A stretch of DNA of 64,000 bases from Platycnemis pennipes (lineage: Eukaryota > Arthropoda > Insecta > Odonata > Platycnemididae): assembly GCA_933228895.1 (NCBI GenBank), contig OW121857.1:1240001-1304000 (forward strand). The letters run 5' to 3'. Position numbers and translations under genes: made by a program. How positions within the stretch are numbered: the first letter of the stretch is position 1; every line of letters starts with the position of its first letter. Below, in pieces: positions 33,712-45,080 of this stretch. Under the pieces are notes generated by a model, which worked only from the letters and a program-made list of their open reading frames with translations, made no database searches and had not been told where the DNA came from.

Positions 33712-34923
33712 CCCAGCCAGCACAAATAAACATTTTACCTTCAATTTATTTGAAATTTACGTAAATATGTCGTAAACAGTTTATTTGTTTACAAGTTGCT
33801 CACGTAAACTTCTAAGATGCATCTCGTAAAAATCGCGGCCACATGTCGTCATCGTGGAGTAAGCAACACAGAAGCGGTTTACCCTCACGTCCGCCATAAT
33901 GCATACGCATCAAATACTTTGTTTGCCATATATATTCACTCACTACGAGTTAAATGTGCAATTAAATCCAGTGTACCACATTTAAAAATTTTCACGAATA
34001 AAAAAGGTAAAAAAAATAAAATTACAGATGCATCACTAGCATAGCTTCCGCCCCTAGGTGGCTCAGGGAACCGAACCCGTGTCGATCGCTTCATATATCT
34101 GCACGCTACCACCAGGCTAACTGCTTCGTTGGCGTGAGCGTTGTCAGATGGCTAGTTGTTGTGACTCGGTTCATGATGAACTTGCGCCGGTTCATGAATG
34201 CAAAGTAAAGTTTCAGTAGTTGATTATAACTATAATTCATTACATAACTATAAGTTAAGACTATCGAAGGGACTGTAGTGATGATTTACGATCGAATTTG
34301 CTTTCCTAAATTGTCGAACACATGAATCCTTCGTTAATTGTGCTGGAGTGACAACACCCCTTAGAAAAATCTTTGAAGATTAAAAATTAATTTCTCTTCA
34401 CCAATGGTTATGATTACTGGTGAGCACCAATTAACTACTTGTGAATGATGATTAATTACTAATATTTGTAGTGATTACCTACTTATTGCAAGGGAGCTCA
34501 GGGGTGGATTTTGGAACAAATATCAAACTGCTATCTCATATCGGTGATCAGCTTGAAACATATGTACTCCACATTTAATGAAAAAGATACTTGAAACTAC
34601 TTCATGTATCTGCATGTTAACTTTATGAGCCAAATATTTTCATTAAACATACGCGCAGAGTATAATCTATGACATAATGCTGTAAATTTACTTTTCTTAA
34701 TGGCCCACACTCGTAAGAATCACGTAAATTCGTTTACGTGTCCAGTTAAAAAACCGTTTACGAGATGCTTACATAAGCATTTACGTTTACGTTCATTATC
34801 ATAAAATGATTACTTAGAATTTACGTAAACATAAAATAATACGGGGAGATTATGTTTACGTATACACACGCACATTAAGTTTATGAGGATTTTACGTAAA
34901 CATGTTACCGTTTGCTGGCTGGG
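33712..34923. mobile_element. 1.2-kb TIR element with CCCAGCCAGCA ends
   Basis: CCCAGCCAGCA at 33712 and its complement TGCTGGCTGGG ending at 34923 form 11-bp terminal inverted repeats. Both ends carry repeated subterminal TTTACG/CGTAAA motifs (for example 33768-33815 and 34720-34900), as expected for transposase-binding clusters. No ORF of transposase type is present, so it is non-autonomous. The target duplication is unclear: T-rich flanks allow only TT. Confidence 0.65.
34060..34135 (-). repeat. tRNA-like segment inside the CCCAGCCAGCA element
   Basis: Minus-strand AGCAGTTAGCCTGGTGGTAG (A-box region), then CACGGGTTCGGTTCCCTGAG (B-box region). SINE-type relic. Confidence 0.5.
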
Positions 34924-35402
34924 TTCTTAATTAATTACGATAGGTCTAACAATCCTTCAATAAGAGTTCATTTTGAATCAAACCTAGCATACCTTGACCC
35001 CTGTTTCTCTTCTCTTACCTGTCTCCTGCTAGCTTTCTCCCACAAAATCATGGCTGCTGCCACCATCGTAACGGACATTGCAGCAATGGATGTGAAAATT
35101 AAATCATACCGATCCATCATTAATAGCTCTACTTCACTTCAGATTAACTTAAACCTCAGTCTCTAAAAAGCTTTATTTCATGGATATTAAAATTACTACA
35201 TATATAAAGCATACGTTATTCAATCAATCAAGTTTATCAGAAGACGTAAACAAACATTCCCACCATTGAAATAGCTCCACTGGCCGGATATATCCCATGA
35301 ATTGATATGTACTATTGATATGCCTACCAATGCACATCGTTTCAGCTCAGAAAATTCAAGGAAATAATTTGAATGACCATTGACTGCGTAAAAAGGCCTT
35401 CA
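34924..35402. repeat. 480-bp dispersed repeat, copy 2
   Basis: Begins directly at the right end of the 33712-34923 element with TTCTTAATTAATTACGATAG. Same order of blocks as copy 1 at 30795-31300. Confidence 0.8.
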
Positions 35403-36476
35403 AGCTGGGCTTGAAAGGTCATATTCACCACTCTGCATCAATCTTGCATATAAATACTCCCCAGCTACATTAAATGTACTAATTTTTTTAATAAAAAGGA
35501 AGTTTCACAGTTGATACAGCAAAAAGCATATCACAGTGCACATGACTCCTTTAAGCACAAGCTCTCATCACTTTTTTTAAATCAATGTGTGTGAAATGTC
35601 TTACTTGATGAGCTTCATGTCTGTATGCTCCAAATCAAAGTCAATAAATATTTTCTCCTTCCAGCAATAATACTTTCTTCAACGCTATTTATCACAATGT
35701 CTTCATGGGGACTTTCTTGCTCTTCACAGTTTTGCCTAAAGATTTTCTATTAACTTAAATATAAACAAGCAATGAGTTCTAACATAAACTGAAACTGTGT
35801 GATATTTCTGTAAAAAATCCTACCGTCAATTCCTTATTTATCCCCTTAAGCTTTGTATTAGTCGAGAAAAAGTGAAGTTGACAACAGAAATTAAATATTT
35901 ATATGATTATTCATACTAATCGCTGAGAATTGTAGCCAGCTGCTCCCATGGTATGCACGAGGCAGGTAGTTGGCACTCGTGTAGCAGTCCTCCGTTGTCC
36001 TAACGGATCTCATCTCCCTAAGCTTACCGAGGTCTAAGCGGCACACCACAAATGGTATGTCATGTAAAATTCAATGTAACTATGTACTTGATGGATGGAA
36101 ACACTAATGCAATGAATCAATTTTAAAACATAGCTACAAACAAATCAAAAGTTTACAAGTTTGACTCTCAATTAGAGCACGTTTAATGTGAAATGAAAGC
36201 AGTACGTACAACATTCAAACGTTTAAAGTCTATTACCGTGATATCCATCTAAGTGAGTAGAATGTAAGAATATGGTGCCTTTACCATTCACTAATGATTT
36301 TTGGCGAGATTCAGACTTAGACGATTGTACACATCTAACTTGTACATAAATAAAGATACCATTCGAGGTCTGTACATTCAAAGGCAAATGTAATCGGGAG
36401 CCATATATATGAGACTTATTTAGATGAAGCACATAATTAGATGCATTTAATTGACTGAGTGAAACATTTGACTCAC
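35403..36476. other. Probable intron of the PLEKHD1-like gene
   Basis: Follows the donor GTGAGTC at 36476. I could not find the next coiled-coil exon here, so later exons probably lie further left or outside the window. Confidence 0.4.
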
Positions 36477-36529
36477 CAAATTCTTGTCTATTTCATCCCT
36501 CAGAGCAATTGTTTCCTCGTGCAATTTTT
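36477..36529 (-). CDS. PLEKHD1: PLEKHD1-like exon 5
   Basis: Acceptor TTACTATTATTTTCAG, coding EKLHEETIALRDEIDKNL with coiled-coil character. Donor GTGAGT at 36476. Confidence 0.75.
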
Positions 36530-39242
36530 CTGAAAATAATAGTAACAGCAAATAATTTCTTCCATCATGATTGTTGGATGGGTCAAGCTTCAAGAATGGG
36601 ATAGTATCAACAAACTCACCCACATAGGACTGTTTCTCTTTATTTAGCTGCAAACCTTGGGTCTCCAAATCTCGGATGATGGCCTCCCCCATGAGCGTAT
36701 TATCCCACGTTCTGCAGAGGAGCAATGCCGTTAACATCAAGACCAATGCAAAGTTCAATAACCAACCAAGGCAATACTAATCATTCACACACACGCCAAT
36801 CATTTTCCCGGGAAAAGGTTTTGAATAAGAGTCATAACACTCCATCATTCCAAAGCAGTGACAATGCGAGGAACAGAAGAAAAAATGAGCATATTGTGAA
36901 AGAACACTAGTGGGCAGAGAAAAGGAGTCATGACAGCAATTAATTTAACGGAGGAACAGTCTTTCACCACAATCATCCTCAGAGATTGGGAAGCTTCTAC
37001 ATGAGCCTACAAGTGTACTGCTTTCCAATCAGAGAATCAAAAATGAACTAAAATATTAGTACATACTACAAAAGAGAAATCATAAAACTAACCATAGATT
37101 TTCTTATTGCTCAATTCTTTGATTACATATGCGAAGAATGAGTCATTACTGAATGAGATTTTGGAATATTTTTTGGCATAATTTGGAAGCTTTCACAACT
37201 TAAGCAAACACATTGACTAAATGGTGTATAGAAACCAGATTGATGTGTGATGTGGTGGAAACGTTCCATATTAAAGGAAGATATTGCAATTTTCCACAAG
37301 TAGCATCGAAACTAGGTGGAATAAAATTTTACTCGAGTGGAAAATTGCAATATCTTTCCTTTAATATAAATGGGGTAAACTAGAATACATTATAATGAAA
37401 ATCTTACATTCTTGCAGCTTCTCGAAGGACCTGCACCCATTTATCCTGGTCATATTTGTTATCAACAGCTAAAGACAGGTTACCCTACAATGGATACAAG
37501 TCTTAAATAATAATATACAACATAAATGAGACATTGACATGATTTCTTTATATAGTGAATCAATTCAACATCTACAATTTTGCAGCAATAATATACTAAA
37601 ATTTCCCCAAAACTAGTTTCTTGTATTTGTACACACAGTGAGGCACAGCAAGGATATATATCTACCATTTTTCAAAATACAAAAGTGTGAGAATTTGGAA
37701 ATCTAGTGGGATATTTTCATCAATGCTTCAGAAATTAATGTAGTTCCATATCTTTACATCGTCTGATTTTCTCTAATTTGATTAATAAACAAATTGTACG
37801 TTCTGCACAGCTGCCAAAATGGTATAAATATTAGCAGTCATATTTCCAGTTGCCGATTTGAAAACATACACCACACGAGTATTTTAATGAGAAGTGTGAT
37901 GCATCACATATTTTGAAGTAAATACTAGCTTAGCAAATTAGTCATCGAGCAAAAACAAACAGAAGGGACTTAAATAATAAAAATTGAGAAACCACAGTGA
38001 AAAATCTACAAAAATAAATTCTATCAAACATTACAGCTTTTTTTTACAAGGATCGATTTCAAATCTTATTGAAAATGATCACACTAAATAGATAGAAGTA
38101 TTTTTTTACTGAGATTTAATAGAGTAATTTCTTCAATTCCCCATCTCTGGCCTTAATACTCATCATCAAATAATTAGCTTGAAGAAATAATTCCATAATA
38201 GCTTTCAACTGCTGATTCTTACAAAACTGAACTCAGGGCTAGTAAAAGTATTCCACAAAGAACAACCATTTGCGGGGTAATTATTACCGCCATTGTTTCA
38301 CTTGCATTTCACTACACACATCATGTATTCCATGCAAGCGAATGAATGTCAACAGCACAACTCCTTTACAGCGAATGAATCGACAACTAAAATATTTTAT
38401 GTAAAGGTGTCGCAGCCTTATTATGAAATCGGTAATAATAATCCTACGCATCGAGCATTGAATACTGGAAATTCTACAAGGAAACAAGAAACTAAAATTA
38501 TAATATTAGTACAAAAACATGTCTTCCTTCCTCTTCCCCAGGATAAATTGACAAAAAGTAAATAAAGAGGGGACGAATGTACAACGTGTACCGATTGTGC
38601 GTTCCCAATGTTCACCCCACGATATCTGAATCAATTTCATTACAACGGCCACCAAATATAATGAATCATGCAACCAAGAACACTAACGGTAACATGTCTG
38701 GGATTCTAATGTTAACACATCGGGGATTATACGTACGTTCACAAAATCGTCATTCTTTATCCATATCATATAATTCTGTCCCAAATCTGCCGCTGGTTCT
38801 ATTATGCATCCACCAAGAGGTATTATTCCTTTTGGATGAATATTTAAGCATCCTCTTTTGATGAAGGACTTCTTTTCATATTCAGGATAATACAATAAAA
38901 ACCCTTCCTTTACTATAAAAAACCTAAAGAAAGAGCGGCAAAAGAAAAAGGTTTAATTATGAACATGGTCACCTTCTAAAATTGTAAGTTGATAGTGACA
39001 TTCATATCCAACAGGCGCATTAGAACAGTTTCAATTATAAGTCACTTATTAAACATATAGCTATTACTGATCGATATAATAAGGTGAACATAATTTCCGA
39101 TGCACGAAAAAATAAGTGCATATAAATTTTCTTGCCTCTTAGACCATTTAGTAGACTGCAGCGCAAATGATTTCTTCAAAAGTAATCCACTATGTTGGAC
39201 TCTAGTCAAAATGCAAAATGTGCAATCGCCATGCTCACCCAT
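36477..39242 (-). CDS. PLEKHD1: PLEKHD1-like PH and coiled-coil protein, 5' part (five exons)
   Basis: Not visible as one ORF; assembled from splice sites on the minus strand. Exons in transcript order: 39242-39136, 38923-38737, 37484-37408, 36711-36620 and 36529-36477. All junction phases agree. The product starts a PH domain (VQHSGLLLKK, KWSKR|FFIVKEGFLLYYPE, then NIHPKGIIPLGGCIIEP). It closes the domain with DNKYDQDKWVQVLREAAR and passes into a helix with GEAIIRDLETQGLQLNKEKQ and EKLHEETIALRDEI. This order and wording match pleckstrin homology domain family D member 1, a poorly characterised protein; its phosphoinositide binding is only expected from the PH fold. Exons for the long coiled coil are missing, so the gene is partial in the window. 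The start is uncertain: the ATG at 39242, or an acceptor at about 39202 if an upstream exon exists. Confidence 0.8.
36620..36711 (-). CDS. PLEKHD1: PLEKHD1-like exon 4
   Basis: Acceptor CTCCTCTGCAG, coding ITWDNTLMGEAIIRDLETQG, then LQLNKEKQSYV. Donor GTGAGT at 36619. The following 90-bp intron is a multiple of three and has no stop. Confidence 0.8.
37408..37484 (-). CDS. PLEKHD1: PLEKHD1-like exon 3
   Basis: Acceptor ATCCATTGTAG, coding GNLSLAVDNKYDQDKWVQVL, then REAAR plus two bases. Donor GTAAGA. The conserved Trp of the PH C-terminal helix is present. Confidence 0.8.
38737..38923 (-). CDS. PLEKHD1: PLEKHD1-like exon 2
   Basis: Acceptor CTCTTTCTTTAG, then G completing Arg, FFIVKEGFLLYYPEYEKKSF, then KRGCLNIHPKGIIPLGG. 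Donor GTACGT at 38736 after DDFVN. Confidence 0.78.
39136..39242 (-). CDS. PLEKHD1: PLEKHD1-like exon 1 (GC donor)
   Basis: Ends KWSK plus AG, followed by GCAAGA at 39135, a GC donor instead of GT. Splitting here gives KWSKRFFIVKEGFLLYY across the junction, which matches the family without gap. The N-terminal limit is uncertain. Confidence 0.72.
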
Positions 39243-39641
39243 TTTCAATGCATAATTTCATAAAATTGAGGAATGATAACTTCAACAGTTATTTCCATTA
39301 AGGTACCTCAACGGTTATTTCTTAAATGAATACACATGTTTACAAAATGTTAAACGATTGTCTTTTGTTTTTTAAAGGCGCTTGCTTGCCACTTGGAAGT
39401 CGTATGACGTCATAAAATACATCGATACATCATCCTCGAGAATTTTCCGCAATATAAAGTTTTAATCTGTTTCTGGGCTCTTCATCTTCAATAAACCTTT
39501 TGACTCACGAAAATATTCTCAAATACTCCAAATGTAGTCAAGAGCGTTGCTTTAGGGTTAACATAAAAGTATATGAGCTGCGTAGCGAGAACTATCTCCT
39601 ATGGGTGCGCGTATGAACACTGTTAATATGCTACCAATGTC

Positions 39642-39649
39642 TATAAAAG
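39642..39649 (+). promoter_or_regulatory. TATA box of the 39.85-kb gene
   Basis: TATAAAAG, about 200 bp upstream of the ATG at 39851. If used, transcription would start near 39672. It lies about 400 bp from the first recognised PLEKHD1-like exon on the opposite strand, so the interval may be a divergent promoter region. Confidence 0.5.
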
Positions 39650-39850
39650 CCACGAGCAGCGACCTCCGGACTTCATGGGAAAGCTGCCTGCCGTGACTGG
39701 GGTTGTTCCAAGCACGTCCTCGGGAATGGGCCTCCCCTAGCGCCACCCGTTGCAGCGTTGCTGGACGAGTTTGGTACAGGTGTGTACCTTAACTTTCGTT
39801 GCATTATCGCACCTTATGTTTCCATACTTTGATTGTCTGTTTTGGTGAAA

Positions 39851-40225
39851 ATGGGTGTGGCACTGAAGTGCAGAGATACAGTAGCACTGAAAAGAGTTAA
39901 AGGACAAACGGAAGAACTATTGACTTGGATATCTAAGTTGAGGTGTAAGAAGATCTCCTTCAAGAAGCAACGTCGAAAAGATTACAGAGCGGAAGCAGTG
40001 TTATCTTGTGCCTTGTTGCGAGCCGAAAGTGAACTACGAATGAAACAACGTGAACGTTACTTGAAGTGGCAAACTTTAAAATCTGAGATATTCAGTAATT
40101 GTTGTGAAAGCATTGATGATGCTGAAATTTTTGATAAGAGTTCATGGGACGATTGTAATTGCGAAGAAATAGACAGTTTGAACACGTTCATGAATATGCT
40201 AAAGCAATTTAAAGGCCCATTGTAA
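39851..40225 (+). CDS. Small intronless ORF, 124 aa, unknown function
   Basis: Not recognised as a known family. The ATG at 39851 sits in the good context GAAAATGG; the frame is open slightly upstream (TTG at 39833), but ATG is preferred. The N-terminal two thirds is basic and helical (RVKGQTEELLTWISKLR, KKISFKKQRRKDYRAEAV, LRAESELRMKQRERYLKWQ). The C-terminus is acidic with Cys (DKSSWDDCNCEEIDSLN). No signal peptide or membrane segment is seen. A TATA box lies upstream (39642) and AATAAA downstream (40476), which gives a compact gene-like unit of about 0.8 kb. It might be a real small nuclear or cytosolic protein, a retrocopy, or the only coding exon of a longer transcript. Confidence 0.55.
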   Translation: MGVALKCRDTVALKRVKGQTEELLTWISKLRCKKISFKKQRRKDYRAEAVLSCALLRAESELRMKQRERYLKWQTLKSEIFSNCCESIDDAEIFDKSSWDDCNCEEIDSLNTFMNMLKQFKGPL

Positions 40226-40475
40226 AAATTTGCATTTTCTGTAGCAGAGGCTTACCTCTTATGGAGAACGTGTATTATTGAAGCGTTTTTTCATTCCAGT
40301 CTCCATAAGCGAAGGCACGCCTTCCCATGGACACCTTAAGACAACTGGGCTCAGGTCACCTGTTCCTGGAGAACAGCATTGTGGTTTGTAGTATCAGTTA
40401 GGCCTAGTCATGATTCGTTTTATGAATCCGAATAATTTGTTTCAAGTTGAAACCTGTATGACCACTGTGTGGTGA

Positions 40476-40481
40476 AATAAA
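40476..40481 (+). terminator. Poly(A) signal
   Basis: AATAAA about 250 bp after the stop of the 124-codon ORF, followed by T-rich sequence. Confidence 0.5.
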
Positions 40482-43400
40482 TTTTACTGTATAAGTTTTT
40501 CGTTCATATTTGAGGTGGAGCTTCTTAAGGACATAATGGTTGAAGTATTCTTTTTTACCTTATTTCCTATTAGGCCACGTATTGGCGCAATATGCCCATA
40601 CTAAAGTAGCCATGCAAAGACGGTGTTGGTCTTGCATTGTGCAGTATGCAGTCTCAGTAATTGGTCTAGTCATTTTTAGTAACGTCCAAGATCTTAACAT
40701 ATCTGCTGAATATGTATCTGGATTTAATATGAATCTGGATTTTTTATTAGTAACTGTTGTTATTGGTCCCACTACTTATAAGTTTTAGATATTTCGTAGG
40801 AATCCTTTGTACGCTCAACTTGTGCTTCTTTTCAGACTCCTTGGATGCGCTAATTATCAAGACGAGCTTCTTCCGTTAGAGACTGAGACGTTCTTGCGAA
40901 CTTGTTATCGCGTTGAAGATGGTGACACCTGGGCTATACATACCTTCTTGAAGGAAGACTTAATCGTTATGGCTTTGTATTTGCAGGACAACCACATTTT
41001 AATCAATTACTTTTTTACTGCAGATTGGTTTGACAATTTTTTGTTTAATATTGCAGATAGTCGCGTGCGCATTTCAAGAATATGGGTTAACGCAATTTAT
41101 TGAATTCATTGATAAGAAATGGAGTGTGGGAAGTTACGTGCGGACTTCGTTTTGAAGTGGATGGTCGCTTTGTTCGTTCGGACCATAGAAGATTTGATAT
41201 TACCAGGGAGTATCCATTGCATTTCATCTTAATTGTTCAGGATGAGTGTCGGTCCAGGATGTACCTAGAATGGCCGACATGGTTGGTAACGATATTTTGA
41301 ATACAACTATTTTCGTATGTACCTGATCTCCCCACTGCCAAATCGGTTTTAATTTCGTTATTACATCTCTTAATTAGGTGTGGAGCAGATTCATTTTTAT
41401 TCTCTCCTTACTTTTCTTAGGTTATAGGATAGTGTTGACCAATCTTTGCTGACATATGTGAAGTATATATTGGAGAGGGTAGGTTGAAAAGTCGATTGGG
41501 AAGAGATTTGCTGGAGATAAAAAGTTTGAATGAGCATGGATGTCTTTGGGAAATTTTGATATATGCCTATACCCATATTTGTGTGCTGTTAAACACATGA
41601 TGTTGGCATCTTTGATGAGGTACAGTTTTATAATTTGTAGGCAATTTCACTTGTTCGTCTGTGACATGGTTCAAAGGTCGCTGTATAAATTTACATTCAA
41701 ACTGTAATGGCACAAGTTCCGCATGCCTTTTACTTTGTATGGAATTAATATCTTGATATCCTAGTGATGGAAATGAATGTGGAATGGAGTACTAAAGTAT
41801 TCTACATGTATAGAATGTTCTGTAATGTTGGCTAAGTGTTGGGAATGGATCAGTTTAAAGCCAAATGAAATTCAGCTTTTTAAGGCAATTGAACGCTACC
41901 ATTACACATATTAAGGTATGTGGTAACTTGTAAATTCAATGATGCGCATGATGAGTCATTGATATACTGTTCGGATGATTGTGCTGCGTGGCGTTTTCCA
42001 GCTGTGTTATGCCGTGAGTAACAATTTTCTTAGTAATAGCGGATTCATAAGATTGTTGGCAATTGAAAAGAAGATTCCAGTGTTGGTGCAATCGGGTATA
42101 GGGAGAAACTTAACAAGTTAACATTAAACTGGTGTTCACGTAATGCTATGCACTGAGGGAGTGGTCAGTTCAGTTATCTGGGATTCATCTTAAGGTAACA
42201 TATTAATTAAAAGTGATGGCATTGAGGTCTTGATTGTTATCTTAGAGCTGTGTATGCTTTTGCATTTTCGTCGAGTAGTTAACAGTTTTTCTTGGTGTGC
42301 AGGAAACCTATTTCTGATCCTGGTGAAGAGTGTAACCATTGATGCAGGTATTGGGCAGTAAAGGGCAGCAGTCAGTCCTGTTTTCACCTGCTCCCTGTCA
42401 TGGCAATTCGTTGATCTTTTGCACTTTGCTTTGAAGATGAAATCTTGGCGACCAGCTTTACATCCATGCACTTGCATGTCCCCTGAACAATTCCTCCAGT
42501 ATTTTATCATATTTGACTCTATTAACTTTTATTAAGTAATGGCTATAAAAATTTTATGCTTGATTAGTGTTGATTTACCAGATTTTTTGGTGGTTTTCCG
42601 ATGACTTTTCAACAGGTCCGAAAAACTAAACTTCGATGTTGCAGCATCCTGATTTACAATACATCCGACATCATTGTGGGTTTTGGGAGGATGATGATGG
42701 ATTGTGGAAATGTCGAACCAGGAAAACTATCTTAAAAAACTATCCTCAACTCACATTTGTCCAGATGAGATGAGTTTTCATAATAAGCACTCTGGAGTAG
42801 TATTATCAAAAGGTCATTATGTGCCATGTAATGGAACTGATTACATTAGCTCATAGCAGTGAATGAGTAATTCTTATTAGCGTAGAAAATCTTAACTGCT
42901 TGACTTTTGACTATTTTACTAACTACATGAATTGTGTAGCATGTGATGAATTAAATTGTTTAGCTCAATATGCTAGTGGTTACTGGAAAGCTAGGTGAAA
43001 TACTGGAGTAAAGCAAAGATCTTCACATGTAATTTTTATTTTCATATGGGCATAAAGGGCTTTACTGTTATGCATATATGGGTGTTGCGTATGGGTTTTT
43101 TTCATCATTTCAGCGAGCACAAATGTCACTGATATGCTGTCAGGACCATAAGTGTTTCTAGAGGAGAGTAGCAGTCAACATGCAATCGTCATGCCTTATT
43201 GGATGTCAGTAGACGCAATCCAGTCCTTTGCTCCTGCTTTTAACTACCCTATGCATTTGTGAGCATTTAGGAAAAGCCTATGATATCGCCATGTCTTGAA
43301 ACCGAGGTTTGTGTGAAGAAGCAACATTAAGCTTGAATTTGTCAGTTTTATGTTTTCATGGAATTTCAAGGATGCGCTATGTTGGAGATCAATTAAATGA

Positions 43401-43700
43401 GGGGTTTTATTGTTCAATACATGCCTTACAATTGTAGCCCTCTGCTAGCATGTGATTAGGCTTTGAGAATGTTGGTTCGTACGTGCCCTTGTTGTACTTT
43501 TACAGTATATGGCTTGGCCTTTGTGGAGCAGAATCACTGGTGGTCTTGCTGTAGTGAATTGGAGTTACTGGGAAAGTCCGTGCCATCCATCATTGAGGAG
43601 TCTGTAAACAGGAAAGATTAGTTAACCTCTTAAAATTGGCATTCTTCAATATTATTTACTTAAGTGATACCTGGTGGGTTGTGGAGATGAGAGATTGTGG
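40482..43700. other. No gene recognised; AT-rich, T-biased plus strand
   Basis: Short ORFs (for example 40807-41103) show no family motif. Several acceptor-like TTTCAG sites (40835, 43113) suggest a transcribed, possibly intronic or non-coding region, but no exon can be proven. Confidence 0.4.
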
Positions 43701-45080
43701 AGCTTCATTGTGTTTTCGTGTGGTGGTCTTTCCGGTGGCTCTCGTTTCAGCACTCCCTTTAGTGCACACAATCCCGAATGGTACAAATGTTGAGTTGAGA
43801 GCGGTACTGTTGGAAGAGCAAGTCCATTATGCAGCAGGTGCCAGTGGATGAGAATTCCTTCAATTCCCAGTATGCAGCTTTTGGACCAGTTCCAGGCGAT
43901 GCTGCTGTATTTATAATTAACTTCGGAGATAAGAGACCAGGGGAAATGATTTGAAATTGGTTTGCGATGGTATCACTCTATACATATTCTCTTGTCCAGT
44001 CTTATTGAGCAGTTAATTTAATGTTCACTTCTCAAACATTTTTTACATCCTGCCGTAGATTTTTGACAAATTGACTATACTTCATGCGGCATTACTTCTG
44101 TTTTCATTTGGAGTCCAACACTTTAAATCTTGCCTAACCTATTCAAGATTTTGACAGCAAGCAGGATTCCTATAACTAAGTTAAAGTAATCTTGAATTCT
44201 TAAGTCTTCGTAAACGCAACTGATTAAGATTGCTGCGTTTTGTATGTTGTTTTCGTGTGGGTCTTTTAGGGGACTCTCATTTCAGCATTCACCGAAAGCT
44301 AGTGCTTGACGAAACGCATGGTCTCGTACTCTGAGGAAGCAACTGGTGGAAGTGAGGCTCCTTAATGCAGCAGATGCCGCAGATGAGAATTGTGCCATTT
44401 GCCAAGTGCCATGTCTTGTCACCAAATCCAGTTCTGGGCCGCGCAGCCATTTCTTTACATCTGAGATATCCAATTGAGTCATCGGAGTTGAGTTACTATC
44501 GGTTTGCGCCGGGTGTCTGCTAAACTTTGCCATTTGTATCAGGTGATGTTTGAGTAGCTAAATAAGAGCTTGAAGAATTATAAGCTTAAGCTTAAAGGAT
44601 ATTTTGATTTGAGTACCTATCCTGCCATACATTCAATGTGTAAGGCTGTTATAGTTTTGGAGTTAAAAAAGTTTTTTTTGTCAATTACCTTGCCGTAAGT
44701 TCAATGTGTAAGGTTATTATAGTTTTGAGTTATCAAAAAACGTTTCTTGTTTGCTTTGGGAAGCTGCGGTAAATTTTGTTTCGTATGGGTCTTTTCGATG
44801 ACTCTCATTTCAGCACACCCCAAGCTTATGCTAACCGTATGGTTCCCAAATAGCGACAGCACTGGTACCGTTGGAAGAGAGTCCTTCACTAAGGAATGGA
44901 TGTTGTCCGAAATAAGCACCCTATCTTCGGTTGGCCGTCACGTTCCCCATGACCAGTGTCCGGCCATGCTGCTGTAATGGTTTACTTTCCTCATAATCTG
45001 TCTTGCTGAACCTCTGGAGGATCTCGGAGAGTTATCATGGGTTTGCGCTGGGTATCACTTTTGAGATTAATTACATGTTA
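43701..45080 (+). repeat. Degenerate ~530-bp triplication
   Basis: Three diverged copies marked by TTTTCGTGTGG.GGTCTTT...CTCTC.TTTCAGCA at 43711, 44248 and 44776 (spacing about 537 and 528). Each is followed by GTTTGCG.(T/C)GGG-like motifs at 43959, 44502 and 45042 and by a GGAAGAG- or GGTGGAAG-type segment. A fourth, weaker copy may start near 45300. Each copy has an acceptor-like TTTCAG at the same place. Confidence 0.6.

Noticed and set aside
40807..41103. Plus-strand ORF of 98 codons after a TTTCAG acceptor-like site
   Set aside because: No recognisable domain, no clear donor and no continuation in a neighbouring exon.
41930..42010. C/D-box snoRNA candidate (ATGATGA)
   Set aside because: No CTGA box at a suitable distance and no terminal stem.
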